From Desmospora profundinema (GTDB taxonomy: Bacteria; Bacillota; Bacilli; Thermoactinomycetales; DSM-45169), in the NCBI RefSeq assembly GCF_031454155.1, contig NZ_JAVDQG010000001.1:434001-498000 (forward strand): a stretch of 64,000 nucleotides of DNA, in the 5' to 3' direction. The notes below the pieces were generated by a model that ran no database searches, had not been told where the DNA came from, and saw nothing but the letters and a program-made list of their open reading frames with translations. The position numbers and the translations under genes were made by a program. Shown in pieces: positions 44,775-52,714 of this stretch. Numbering within the stretch: the first letter of the stretch is position 1; the number at the start of each line of letters is the position of its first letter.

Positions 44775-46013
44775 GTGAAACTGTCCAAGATCCCAAATCG
44801 ATGGCTGGTGATCGTCTGTATGATGTTGTTAATTTCCGGATGCGGAAACAGTAAACAAGCCTTTCAAAGAGAAGACATCGACAAACGCCTTCCGACGGCA
44901 AACAACGAATTCGCTTTTCGGCTGTATCAAGAAGTATTAAAGCAAGAGAAAGCAAACAATGTCTTCTTATCGCCCTTGAGCGTCTCTCTGGCGTTGTCCA
45001 TGACGGTGAACGGCGCGGATCAAGAGACCCGAAGCGCCATGGTCCAGGCCCTGCAGGTGCAGGATTTGACATTGGAAGACCTGAATCGGTCGAATGCCGC
45101 TCTGCAATCGGTTCTGCAACAAGCAGACCCCGATGTGAAGGTAACCCTCGCTCATTCCCTCTGGGGGCGGGAAGGAACCCTCTTTCGGCCGGACTTTCTG
45201 GAACGAAATGAAGCCTATTATGATGCCCGCGTAACCGAATTGGATTTTCAGGATCCCGGTGCTTCCGATACGATTAATGAGTGGGTCCGCAAAGAGACAG
45301 AGGGGAAAATCGGCCCCATCATCGATGGCAACATCGACCCTGATACGTTCCTCTTTTTAATCAATGCCATCTATTTTAAAGGGAAATGGTCGACCCCTTT
45401 TGATGAAGCGGCCACCACGGATCAAGATTTTCACCTGCCCGATGGAACCACCCGAACCGTGCCGATGATGGTTCAGTCCGGTGAGTTGGATTACTACAAA
45501 GGAGACAACTTTGAAGCAGTCCGATTGCCTTACGGAAACAAACAATTCGAGATGACCGTCTTCCTTCCGGATGAAGGCATCAGTCTGGAACGGTTTTATA
45601 AACAGCTGAACGCGGATCACTGGAAAAAGTGGATGGCCGGCTTTGAAACAACGGCAGGAACCATTCAACTCCCCCGCTTTGAACTGGAATATGAAAAAAC
45701 GCTAAACGGCGCCCTAAAGGCGTTGGGGATGGAAGTGGCATTTGACGAACACCGGGCCGATTTTGGACAGATGGTCTCCACCCCTCCGCGAGCGTATATC
45801 CATGAAGTGAAACATCAATCGTTTATCGAAGTGAATGAAAAAGGAACAGAAGCCGCCGCTGCTACATCAGTAGAAATGAGAACCGTATCGGCTCCCCTCG
45901 ATTTGTTCCAGATGCGGGTCGACCGCCCGTTTTTCTTTGCCATTCACGATCAAAAAACGGGTACCCTCTTGTTTATGGGATCCGTGATGGAACCGGAAAC
46001 TTCATCGAAATGA
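44775..46013 (+). CDS. Serpin, predicted lipoprotein
   Basis: 412 residues from a GTG with GGAGGATCG upstream. The signal MKLSKIPNRWLVIVCMMLLISGC ends in a lipobox, so the protein should be anchored outside the cell. The serpin core follows (NNVFLSPLSVSLALSMTVNGA, FLINAIYFKGKWSTPFD). The reactive-loop hinge is EKGTEAAAATSVEMRTVSAP, and FQMRVDRPFFFAIHDQKTGTLLFMGSV is the C-terminal signature. Counting from the hinge the scissile bond is near VS; the target protease is unknown. Confidence 0.92.
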   Translation: MKLSKIPNRWLVIVCMMLLISGCGNSKQAFQREDIDKRLPTANNEFAFRLYQEVLKQEKANNVFLSPLSVSLALSMTVNGADQETRSAMVQALQVQDLTLEDLNRSNAALQSVLQQADPDVKVTLAHSLWGREGTLFRPDFLERNEAYYDARVTELDFQDPGASDTINEWVRKETEGKIGPIIDGNIDPDTFLFLINAIYFKGKWSTPFDEAATTDQDFHLPDGTTRTVPMMVQSGELDYYKGDNFEAVRLPYGNKQFEMTVFLPDEGISLERFYKQLNADHWKKWMAGFETTAGTIQLPRFELEYEKTLNGALKALGMEVAFDEHRADFGQMVSTPPRAYIHEVKHQSFIEVNEKGTEAAAATSVEMRTVSAPLDLFQMRVDRPFFFAIHDQKTGTLLFMGSVMEPETSSK

Positions 46014-46032
46014 TGTGGGCTGAAACGACTGA

Positions 46033-46076
46033 AACAACGGAGACCCTTAGATGCAGGGTCTTCGTTGTTATTTTTT
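46033..46076 (+). terminator. Terminator of the serpin gene
   Basis: A 15-bp stem with one mismatch (AACAACGGAGACCCT / AGGGTCTTCGTTGTT) and six T. Confidence 0.9.
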
Positions 46077-46078
46077 CA

Positions 46079-46099
46079 GTTTGTTTCTCAAACAAGTTT
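46079..46099 (+). promoter_or_regulatory. GTTTG-N5-CAAAC-NN-GTTT motif, copy 3
   Basis: GTTTGTTTCTCAAAC followed by AA and GTTT, about 140 bp upstream of the DUF3817 gene. Confidence 0.4.
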
Positions 46100-46238
46100 A
46101 TCGTGTGGAATACATCTATACGATGGATTTCAGCCATTGACGTAAAAAGTCGCTATTTTTTCAAGGGTTGGCTCCCTTTCTGGATGCCAAGTATGTTTTC
46201 ATGGAAAGGAGAGTGATTTTCTATTGGAGGTGTTATCC

Positions 46239-46535
46239 TTGTTCAAGACTGCTTTTGATCGCTTTCGCATCATCAGCCTGATCGAAGGGATTTCTTTTCT
46301 TTTGCTCCTGGGAATCGCCATGCCGATGAAGTACCTTGCCGACATCCCGATGGCTGTCACCGTTGTGGGATGGATCCATGGGGTTCTTTTCATTCTCTAT
46401 ATGGTTGCGTTGGCTCATGTGACTTTCACCGATCGGTGGCCGTTCAAACGGGTGGCGGGGGCTGTGATCGCATCGGTCCTGCCGTTCGGCCCGTTTGTGT
46501 TTGATACCCGGCTCAAACGCGAGGTGCAAATGTAA
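46239..46535 (+). CDS. DUF3817 family membrane protein
   Basis: 98 residues. I start at the TTG at 46239, 7 nt after TTGGAGGTG; a TTG at 46224 is part of the ribosome site itself. MFKTAFDRFRIISLIEGISFLLLLGIAMPMKYL and WIHGVLFILYMVALAHVTF are typical of DUF3817, which has three membrane helices and no known activity. GTTTG motifs lie on both sides of it. Confidence 0.88.
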   Translation: MFKTAFDRFRIISLIEGISFLLLLGIAMPMKYLADIPMAVTVVGWIHGVLFILYMVALAHVTFTDRWPFKRVAGAVIASVLPFGPFVFDTRLKREVQM

Positions 46536-46594
46536 CAAATCACCCGCTTGCTACTCATCCGGTGATCACGGGTGGGTTGCTTCTTCTCTATGCT

Positions 46595-46615
46595 GTTTGC
46601 TTTGCAAACTAGTTT
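46595..46615 (+). promoter_or_regulatory. GTTTG-N5-CAAAC-NN-GTTT motif, copy 4
   Basis: GTTTGCTTTGCAAAC followed by TA and GTTT, 60 bp after the DUF3817 stop. Confidence 0.4.
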
Positions 46616-46707
46616 AAAGAGTTAATCGGACTTTACGGCTCCTGGGATAAAGACCCGATTCACCCCTCCCGGTCGTCGATGATGGTTCTCTGCCGCAAAA
46701 TGACAAC

Positions 46708-46749
46708 GAACAAGCACCGCTCCCCTCAGGGAAAGACGGTGCTTGTTTT
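46708..46749 (+). terminator. Intrinsic terminator
   Basis: An 11-bp perfect stem (AACAAGCACCG / CGGTGCTTGTT) with a T tract on the plus strand. It may end the DUF3817 transcript. Confidence 0.75.
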
Positions 46750-46884
46750 TCTTGGGGAGTCCTCTTCATCTTCGTCGATGTCGTATCCGGGTATCATGAT
46801 CGGGACATATTAATCGGGAAGTCCACACACTGAAAGCAGTGATCCATCATTAGCAACCCGATCTCTCCAACCCTATACCACCGG

Positions 46885-47433
46885 TTGATTCGTCCGAAAT
46901 GGTTTACCAAAAAATATATCCATGATCTTCTTTTGGATCACTTTTCCGTTCAAGGAAAGAGAATTCTCGATTTTGGTTCCGGCACAGGAGCCAATTGCCC
47001 CATCTTTTCTTCTGAACGATATATCGGCATCGATCCTGACCAGCGACGGATTGCCTATGCCAAAAAGCTTTATCCTGAGTATACGTTTTATATTCTCCAA
47101 TCCGAACGATTCCCTTGTAACGATAAGAGCTTGGATTATATCTTAATAGTTGCTGTCTTACATCATATTTCTTCGGAAGAGATCCATTGCTATATGGAGG
47201 AGTTTAAACGGATCTTAAAACCAACAGGAACCATTATCGTGATCGAACCCTGTTTATTTGCCGATAAACCGTTCTCCAACCGGATTATGTCCTGGTTTGA
47301 TCGAGGGGAGTATATCCGTAATGAAACAGACTATCTCCATCTATTTCAACAACATCACTTTGATTGCCAAGTTTTGAAGCGGTTTAGGAAATGTCTTTAT
47401 CATGAATTATTTTTCTGTGCACGACCCACCTGA
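46885..47433 (+). CDS. SAM-dependent methyltransferase, start uncertain
   Basis: 182 residues from a TTG with no ribosome site. ILDFGSGTGANCPIF is the SAM-binding motif I, followed by YIGIDPDQRRIAYAK and VAVLHHISSEEI. The frame is open back to a TGA at 46840 and the residues before the TTG (NPISPTLYHRL) look like the true N-terminus, but no ATG, GTG or TTG exists there. The gene may have lost its start or use ATT/ATC. It is visibly more AT-rich than its neighbours and adjoins a repeat, which suggests acquisition. Confidence 0.7.
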   Translation: MIRPKWFTKKYIHDLLLDHFSVQGKRILDFGSGTGANCPIFSSERYIGIDPDQRRIAYAKKLYPEYTFYILQSERFPCNDKSLDYILIVAVLHHISSEEIHCYMEEFKRILKPTGTIIVIEPCLFADKPFSNRIMSWFDRGEYIRNETDYLHLFQQHHFDCQVLKRFRKCLYHELFFCARPT

Positions 47434-47441
47434 TCCGGGTT

Positions 47442-47628
47442 TTAGGGCGTGTCAGAACAATCCGTAGGGCGAAAACCGGGTTGGGTATGGCTGTCTTCGT
47501 TTCGTTGCAAAAAGCGTAAGCGAAGTGACCTAGGCGAAACTTGTGCTCTATGAGTGCAAAGGCGAACCAAAAACTATACCCAACCCTTCCTTGTTCTCAC
47601 GGAAAGATCAATGATCAGACAGGCCTAG
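47442..47628 (-). repeat. MITE-like repeat, copy 2 (inverted, with a longer centre)
   Basis: The ends match copies 1 and 3 in reverse (TAGGGCGTGTC... and ...GATCAGACAGGCCTAG). The internal stem reads GGGTTGGGTAT (47478-47488) with its exact complement at 47576-47586, in place of the GGTCGGTATGGCTG stem of the other copies. The centre is about 50 nt longer and holds the segment that recurs at 9074-9099. Confidence 0.75.
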
Positions 47629-47702
47629 GCTGTTACCCAGCACCCGAACTCACGAACAGCGGAGAACAGTACTTTTACCCAACAAACCCGCTCTCTATCA
47701 CA

Positions 47703-48704
47703 TCAATCCAACAGTGCCGAGGCGTGGGTGAATAATCCTGGAGCTCCTCCCGTATGCCAAAACAATACACGCTTATCGGACCAGTCCTCTTGCTCAGCTT
47801 GGTCGATCAAACCGGCCAAGGCCTTACCGGAGTATACGGGGTCCACAAACAACCCCTCTGTCTCCGCCAACAACCGGATAGCACGTTTTCCCTCCTCAGT
47901 GGGACGTCCGTAGCCCCGCCCCACCTGGTCATCGGTCACGTGGATCTCCGCTTGCGGGATATCATCCATACCCAAGACCTGGGTGAGGTTGGCGGCGAGC
48001 TGAAAAACCACTCGGGCCACATCCGCTTGTTTCATCCACACGCTGACTCCCAGGATCTGTTCCGCCCATCCGGGGAAGCGATATTTACCCACCAATAAAC
48101 CCGCCAGCGTGCCGCCGCTGCCAACCGCCAATACCACCCGATCAAAAGGCGGCAGATTTTGCTCCGTCATTTGGTCGGCACATTCCTCCGCAGCCAATAC
48201 GTATCCATAATCCCCGCGGACAGTCGATCCTCCCACTGGAACCACAAACGGACGCCGACCCGATGCCGCCGCTTCCCGTGCCTTTTCTTCCATCGCTTCC
48301 AGCAAGGCGGAGGAACCGTATACCCCGGATAAAAAACAGCGGGCCCCGGTTAATCGGTCCAGCAGGAGATTCCCCTGCTCTTTCCCAAAGCGATCCCCGG
48401 CAAAAACGAGCCAAGCGTCCATGCCCGCCTGCCGGGCTGCCCCCGCCGTCAGCCGGGCATGGTTGGATTGCGGGCTGCCGCCGGTAATCACGAGGTCGCA
48501 TCCTGCCTCTTTCGCTTCCCCCAGCAAAAACTCCAACTTTCGCACCTTGTTTCCACCTAACGCCACCCCGGTCAGGTCATCCCGTTTCACCCACAGCTCC
48601 CCCACCCCAACCCGTTCCGCCAGTCGGGGCAACGGGTGGAGAGGTGTCGGCCCCCATAAAAGGGGAAACCGGGGATAAATCTCCCGGTTGTTCACAATAA
48701 TCAA
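47703..48704 (-). CDS. D-cysteine desulfhydrase / ACC deaminase family protein
   Basis: 333 residues, fold-type II PLP enzyme. The cofactor lysine is in LGGNKVRKLEF, followed by GGSPQSNHARLTAGAARQAG and the phosphate loop GSGGTLAGLLVGK. It probably breaks D-cysteine into pyruvate, sulfide and ammonia; ACC deaminase activity is less likely in a soil Firmicute but cannot be excluded. Its ATG overlaps the dapB stop by 4 nt, so it is part of the dapB operon. Confidence 0.87.
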   Translation of the reverse strand: MIIVNNREIYPRFPLLWGPTPLHPLPRLAERVGVGELWVKRDDLTGVALGGNKVRKLEFLLGEAKEAGCDLVITGGSPQSNHARLTAGAARQAGMDAWLVFAGDRFGKEQGNLLLDRLTGARCFLSGVYGSSALLEAMEEKAREAAASGRRPFVVPVGGSTVRGDYGYVLAAEECADQMTEQNLPPFDRVVLAVGSGGTLAGLLVGKYRFPGWAEQILGVSVWMKQADVARVVFQLAANLTQVLGMDDIPQAEIHVTDDQVGRGYGRPTEEGKRAIRLLAETEGLFVDPVYSGKALAGLIDQAEQEDWSDKRVLFWHTGGAPGLFTHASALLD

Positions 48705-49504
48705 TCCCCCAATAAGTGTTCCAGTCCGTATACCAATCCTTCCAACTCCATCGCCCGCTCAACGGCCAGCTTCACACCCGGCATGAAGGATTCCCGGTTG
48801 AGGGAATCATGGCGAATCGTAAGCAATTGTCCGGGACCGCCCAATAATACTTCTTGGTGAGCCACCAACCCGGGCAGGCGAACGCTGTGAACGCGGAATC
48901 CGTTCTTATATGCGCCCCGGGCTCCGTCCCATGTTTCCGTTTCTTCGGGATGACCTTGCTTGATTTCCTGGCGGGACTGGGTCACCATCTCCGCAGTCTT
49001 CACCGCTGTGCCCGAAGGAGCGTCCAGCTTCCGATCATGATGCATCTCGATAATTTCCACATGAGGCATGTAACGGGCGGCCTTCGCTGCAAACATCATC
49101 ATCAAGACTGCACCGATGGCAAAGTTGGGAGCGACCACTCCACCCAACCCCTGTTCCCGGAATCGTTGGGACCATGTTTCCACGGTTGTTTCATCCAACC
49201 CGGAGGTTCCTACCACAGGACGGATCCCTGCTTGAAGCGCCAGCTCCAGATGCTTTTCCACTGAATCAGGAACGGTGAAATCCACCAGCACGTCCGCTTT
49301 CGCCGCAAGCAGCGCTTCCGACAGTGTAGCGTGGATGGGGACTTCCAAACGGCCGATTCCCACCGCTTCCCCGATATCTTCACCGATTCCGCTGCGGGAA
49401 ACGGCTGCAGCCAGTTCCAGCCCTTCTTCCCGCTGGATCAATCGGATCACTTCGCTCCCCATTCGTCCTTTAGCTCCTGCTACAATTATTCGGATTGGTT
49501 TCAT
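48701..49504 (-). CDS. dapB: 4-hydroxy-tetrahydrodipicolinate reductase
   Basis: 267 residues from the ATG at 49504 with GGGAGG 9 nt upstream. The NAD(P)H motif VAGAKGRMGSEVIRLI and the catalytic EIIEMHHDRKLDAPSGTA are intact. It acts in lysine and diaminopimelate synthesis, which also feeds dipicolinate in spores. The longer frame to 49585 overlaps ypjD and lacks a site. Confidence 0.95.
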   Translation of the reverse strand: MKPIRIIVAGAKGRMGSEVIRLIQREEGLELAAAVSRSGIGEDIGEAVGIGRLEVPIHATLSEALLAAKADVLVDFTVPDSVEKHLELALQAGIRPVVGTSGLDETTVETWSQRFREQGLGGVVAPNFAIGAVLMMMFAAKAARYMPHVEIIEMHHDRKLDAPSGTAVKTAEMVTQSRQEIKQGHPEETETWDGARGAYKNGFRVHSVRLPGLVAHQEVLLGGPGQLLTIRHDSLNRESFMPGVKLAVERAMELEGLVYGLEHLLGD

Positions 49505-49529
49505 GGTTTGCATCCTCCCTTGTTTCGGC

Positions 49530-49874
49530 TTATGTGGCGTCGTTTTCGTCCAATCGGGTCCAACGATCCGCATCTCGTACTTCATATTTGTCCATCACTA
49601 ATCGAAACGCTTCCTCCAAATCGATATCCAAAGAGTTGGCAAAACAGATCAGGATAAACAGCATATCACCCAGTTCCATCTCCATACTCTGTTCCGCTTC
49701 CTCCGGTTTTTTCGGTTTTTCCCCATAGCGGTGGTTCACTTCCCGGGCCAATTCCCCCACTTCCTCCGTCATGCGGGCCAGCATCGAAAGAGGGTGGAAA
49801 TATCCTTCTTTAAACTGGGATATGTATTGATCCACTTCCCGTTGCATCGCTTTTATCGATTGTTCCTCCACCAT
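49530..49874 (-). CDS. ypjD: MazG-like nucleotide pyrophosphohydrolase YpjD
   Basis: 114 residues from the ATG at 49874 behind GGAAGGAGGG. The EExxE and ExxD metal-binding motifs are visible in RMTEEVGELAREV and MELGDMLFILICFANSL. It probably hydrolyses unusual nucleoside triphosphates. It stands directly before dapB, as in Bacillus. Confidence 0.92.
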   Translation of the reverse strand: MVEEQSIKAMQREVDQYISQFKEGYFHPLSMLARMTEEVGELAREVNHRYGEKPKKPEEAEQSMEMELGDMLFILICFANSLDIDLEEAFRLVMDKYEVRDADRWTRLDENDAT

Positions 49875-50034
49875 CGTCCCTCCTTCCGATTCCACTTAAT
49901 CGTACCCGATCCGGTCGCGGAAGACAAACCCGATGGGAGAGCGGTTTCTCTGCCCCGGACTGATCGGCAGATGGCTCCACCGCCCCAAGTTACCCTGGGG
50001 TCTTTTTCCCTAAAGGAAATGGCGGTCCTCCCGA

Positions 50035-50063
50035 TTGCTCCTGTTGAATCCGCTATGTATAAT
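50035..50063 (+). promoter_or_regulatory. Promoter of the YitT-family gene
   Basis: TTGCTC and a consensus TATAAT are spaced 17 bp apart, 42 bp before the ATG. Confidence 0.65.
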
Positions 50064-50105
50064 AGAGCGGGACGAGACACGCACTTGGAAAAGGAGGCGA
50101 CAGGA

Positions 50106-50978
50106 ATGGAAGCATTATTGCATAAAGCAAAAGATTTTGCGAAAAACCACCTGAAAAATCTGATTGCTATCGTGATCGGGTCTTTTATTTTTTCCTTAGG
50201 TATTAATTATTTTGCAATTCCCAACGAATTGGCGGAAGGCGGCTTTACCGGAATCGCCCTCTTACTGCTCTATCTATTTGAGATTTCTCCCGCCTTAACC
50301 ATATTGGTCCTAAACATCCCGCTCTTCTTTGTCGGCTACAAAGTATTCGGCCGAAAGACGTTGGCTTATACCATCTTTGGCACGGTGGCCGTCTCCATCA
50401 CCCTCGTCCTAACCGAAAACTGGGGAGCACCCATCCCCGGCGACCCGCTGTTGGCTGCTCTTTATACCGGGGTGCTGGTGGGAATCGGCCTAGGGATTAT
50501 CTTTCGTACCGGCGGCACGACTGGTGGCGTCGATATCATCGCCCGTCTGGGTCACAAATATTTTGAGTGGAGTATCGGCCGGACCATGTTTTTATTCGAC
50601 CTGATGGTGATCGGCGTATCCGCTTTTTACATCGGACGGGAGAAGGCGATGTACACCGTCGTGGCAGTGTTCGTAGGAGCCCGTGTCATCGACTTTATCG
50701 TCGAAGGCTTGGACACCAAAAAAGCCGTCACCATTATTTCCAACTCCGCCGTCGCCATCTCGGAGAAAGTGACAACGGATATGGACCGGGGCGCCACTTT
50801 GTTAAAAGGACGCGGTGGATACACCGGAACCGATAAGGAAGTGCTTTATATCGTCCTCAGTCGTAACGAACTGCCTCGCTTGAAACACTTGGTGAATACA
50901 GTGGACCCCTATGCGTTTGTCGTCGTCCATGATGTACGAGACGTATTCGGAGAAGGATTCACTTTTGACAAGGCCTGA
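50106..50978 (+). CDS. ypjC: YitT-family membrane protein (YpjC-like)
   Basis: 290 residues from the ATG at 50106 with AAAAGGAGG upstream. Five to six helices (SFIFSLGINYFAIPNELAEGGFTG, ALYTGVLVGIGLGIIFRTGGTTGGVDIIAR) are followed by a cytoplasmic DUF2179 domain (TIISNSAVAISEKVTTDMDRGATLLKGRGGYTG). Transport substrate unknown. The long frame back to 49731 is rejected because it lies within ypjD on the other strand. Confidence 0.9.
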   Translation: MEALLHKAKDFAKNHLKNLIAIVIGSFIFSLGINYFAIPNELAEGGFTGIALLLLYLFEISPALTILVLNIPLFFVGYKVFGRKTLAYTIFGTVAVSITLVLTENWGAPIPGDPLLAALYTGVLVGIGLGIIFRTGGTTGGVDIIARLGHKYFEWSIGRTMFLFDLMVIGVSAFYIGREKAMYTVVAVFVGARVIDFIVEGLDTKKAVTIISNSAVAISEKVTTDMDRGATLLKGRGGYTGTDKEVLYIVLSRNELPRLKHLVNTVDPYAFVVVHDVRDVFGEGFTFDKA

Positions 50979-50992
50979 CCGGTGTGGCGGCG

Positions 50993-51775
50993 TTATCCGC
51001 GAGATGTGAGTACTCTTTGTTCGTGCCTGTATTTTAGGAGCGCCACGTATCCCAATACGATGGCAATCGCGGTTCCCAAAAGGAGAAGCGATTGCCCCAC
51101 AGGGGGCTGTGATCGAGAAAAGTGTTGGAGTAACTCCTTTTCCGTACCCCCGAATAAAGCTGGAAGGAGCTTTTCCCATTCCTCCACTTGCAGACGGACG
51201 GTTTCCGGATCGCCGTTTGACACGTCCATTCGCGCCTCCAATTGCTGGACCGACTGATCGGAAAAGGAGACGGATAAGGCAGGGCGAATCTGCTCCATAT
51301 GATGGGACCATGTATCCAAGGCCGACCGAATCTCCGCCGGTCGGCCTGTTTGAATCGCCTTTTGCACGATCGATAGATCCTGTCGAAATACTTCCTCATA
51401 TTCGTGCCACAAGGGTTGATGGGAGTGGATGCGGGCATCCAATGCCAGCCACAGCCGTTCTGCTCCGTCCCACGCTTCCAGGGGGCGCAGTGAAGCGGGA
51501 TTTAGCGCCTGGTCCAATTCCACTACACAATCGGAAACGGCAGCAATCGCAGTCGGTTCCCACCCGGCTTCCGGAGCTGTTGCAACAAACTCTTCGGCCA
51601 GTATCCTCAGCTTCTCCCGTGCTTGTCCCCACTCTGCCTCCCGCACCGACTCCCGGATGGAGCGAGCATCCTGCAACCACTCCTCTTCCGGATCGGCTGC
51701 CATGGCTGATCCCGTCCCGAACCACCACCCCCACCAAATCACTCCACACAGCACCAACCATCCCTTTCGCATCAT
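50993..51775 (-). CDS. ypjB: Sporulation protein YpjB
   Basis: 260 residues from the ATG at 51775 (another ATG follows at once). A signal helix MMRKGWLVLCGVIWWGWWFGTGSAMA is followed by a helical outside domain and one C-terminal membrane helix (LLLGTAIAIVLGYVALLKY). Position and layout match YpjB of Bacillus, which is annotated as sporulation-linked with unknown activity. Its ribosome site AAGGAGAGG is the end of an SD-carrying repeat. Confidence 0.82.
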   Translation of the reverse strand: MMRKGWLVLCGVIWWGWWFGTGSAMAADPEEEWLQDARSIRESVREAEWGQAREKLRILAEEFVATAPEAGWEPTAIAAVSDCVVELDQALNPASLRPLEAWDGAERLWLALDARIHSHQPLWHEYEEVFRQDLSIVQKAIQTGRPAEIRSALDTWSHHMEQIRPALSVSFSDQSVQQLEARMDVSNGDPETVRLQVEEWEKLLPALFGGTEKELLQHFSRSQPPVGQSLLLLGTAIAIVLGYVALLKYRHEQRVLTSRG

Positions 51776-51778
51776 ACA

Positions 51779-51822
51779 CCTCTCCTTTGGGCGTAACCCT
51801 CCCAATTGTCGTCCTAGGAGGC
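51779..51822 (-). repeat. SD-carrying leader repeat upstream of ypjB
   Basis: Minus-strand reading: GCCTCCTAGGACGACAATTG, then GGGAGGGTTACGCCC, then AAAGGAGAGG and the start codon 4 nt later. Confidence 0.78.
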
Positions 51823-51886
51823 ATTCTCTCTGGACGAGCTCTCCTTTCCATCCTATGTTGAAGCCTCTTCCGGGATGAGCGAGAAA

Positions 51887-51908
51887 AAAACTCCCTTGAG
51901 GGAGTTTT
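51887..51908 (-). terminator. Terminator of ypjA
   Basis: AAAACTCCCT / AGGGAGTTTT with a 2-nt loop and seven T on the minus strand. Confidence 0.85.
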
Positions 51909-51958
51909 CAGATTGCTGACATCATTGAACCCTAAGGGACTACCTTCTCGGGATTCTA

Positions 51959-52606
51959 TCATTCTTTCCCGGTCAAAAGCGGCAAGCTCCACTTGCGTTC
52001 AGGGCGGGGAGGGAGGACCAAACGGGCAAACAGGGCCAGACTGATCAAGCTTAAACAGACCGTAAAGACTGCCACCGCCGGCAGAAACGGATACAGGGAT
52101 GCGGGTAACCAAGGATGGATTCCCAGTCCGTAATCCAACCCGTCATTTAGCAGGGTCCAGGCAGCTACCAAACTCAGCTCACGTGTACCGAAGGTAAAGA
52201 AGCGGCTGTATAATACCGCCTGCCATGCCATCCCTAAATGAGAAGCGGCCAACATCCAGTCCGTCCAGCGAAGCGCCTGTAAAAAAGGGAGGTCTTTGGT
52301 CCAGGCACCGGCGACAATCATCGCGACAGCCCAGATTCCGTATTTAAACAGGGTGACGGCCGCAAATGCTTCCAGCAAAGGGCTTCGCCGTCCTATGATG
52401 TACATCAGGAGAACCAGGGTGAATGCCGCACTGGCGGTGGGGCTGTCCGGGACAAAGAGGTTCAACCAGCTTCCAATGTGAATCAATTGGTTTTTATACC
52501 AGTAGAAACCGTAAAGGGTACCCAAGAGATTAACCGTAAACAGCACCCATAAAAACCATCGATGATCCAGCCAAGCCTTAAAGGTTTCCCAATACCATTT
52601 CCACAT
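51959..52606 (-). CDS. ypjA: DUF1405 membrane protein YpjA
   Basis: 215 residues from the ATG at 52606 behind TGGGAGGAACACGGC. Six or so helices; VLFTVNLLGTLYGFYWYKNQL and SAAFTLVLLMYIIGRRSPLLEAFAAVTLFKYGIWAV fit the DUF1405 family, whose function is not known. It lies just after qcrC as in Bacillus. The ribosome region contains half of the SD-carrying repeat. The open frame to 52672 crosses the qcrC terminator. Confidence 0.88.
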   Translation of the reverse strand: MWKWYWETFKAWLDHRWFLWVLFTVNLLGTLYGFYWYKNQLIHIGSWLNLFVPDSPTASAAFTLVLLMYIIGRRSPLLEAFAAVTLFKYGIWAVAMIVAGAWTKDLPFLQALRWTDWMLAASHLGMAWQAVLYSRFFTFGTRELSLVAAWTLLNDGLDYGLGIHPWLPASLYPFLPAVAVFTVCLSLISLALFARLVLPPRPERKWSLPLLTGKE

Positions 52607-52614
52607 GCCGTGTT

Positions 52615-52636
52615 CCTCCCATGTCGTCCCGTAAGG
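52615..52636 (-). repeat. Half copy of the SD-carrying repeat upstream of ypjA
   Basis: Minus-strand reading CCTTACGGGACGACATGGGAGG; the hairpin and downstream AAAGGAGAGG are absent, and GGGAGG itself acts as the ribosome site. Confidence 0.5.
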
Positions 52637-52670
52637 AATCTTGCAACTCCTATCCTGTGTCCCGGAGGAC

Positions 52671-52702
52671 AAACAACCCGGCCTGTCTCGGCCGGGTTGT
52701 TT
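52671..52702 (-). terminator. Terminator of the qcr operon
   Basis: A 13-bp perfect stem (AAACAACCCGGCC / GGCCGGGTTGTTT) with a 6-nt loop, just after the qcrC stop. Confidence 0.85.
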
Positions 52703-52714
52703 GGATTGTTCGGT

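Larger units (their letters stand above)
46536..46884. other. Intergenic region with hairpins, no recognised gene
   Basis: It contains a GTTTG motif at 46595 and a terminator at 46708. A short minus-strand frame around 46720-46800 reads MIPGYDIDEDEEDSPRK and could be the tail of a lost gene, but that is speculative. Confidence 0.4.

Noticed and set aside
46010-46216. 68-codon plus-strand frame after the serpin
   Set aside because: It crosses the serpin terminator and encodes no recognisable protein.
49731-50105. N-terminal extension of the YitT-family protein
   Set aside because: It lies antisense to ypjD and its promoter region; the ATG at 50106 has AAAAGGAGG.
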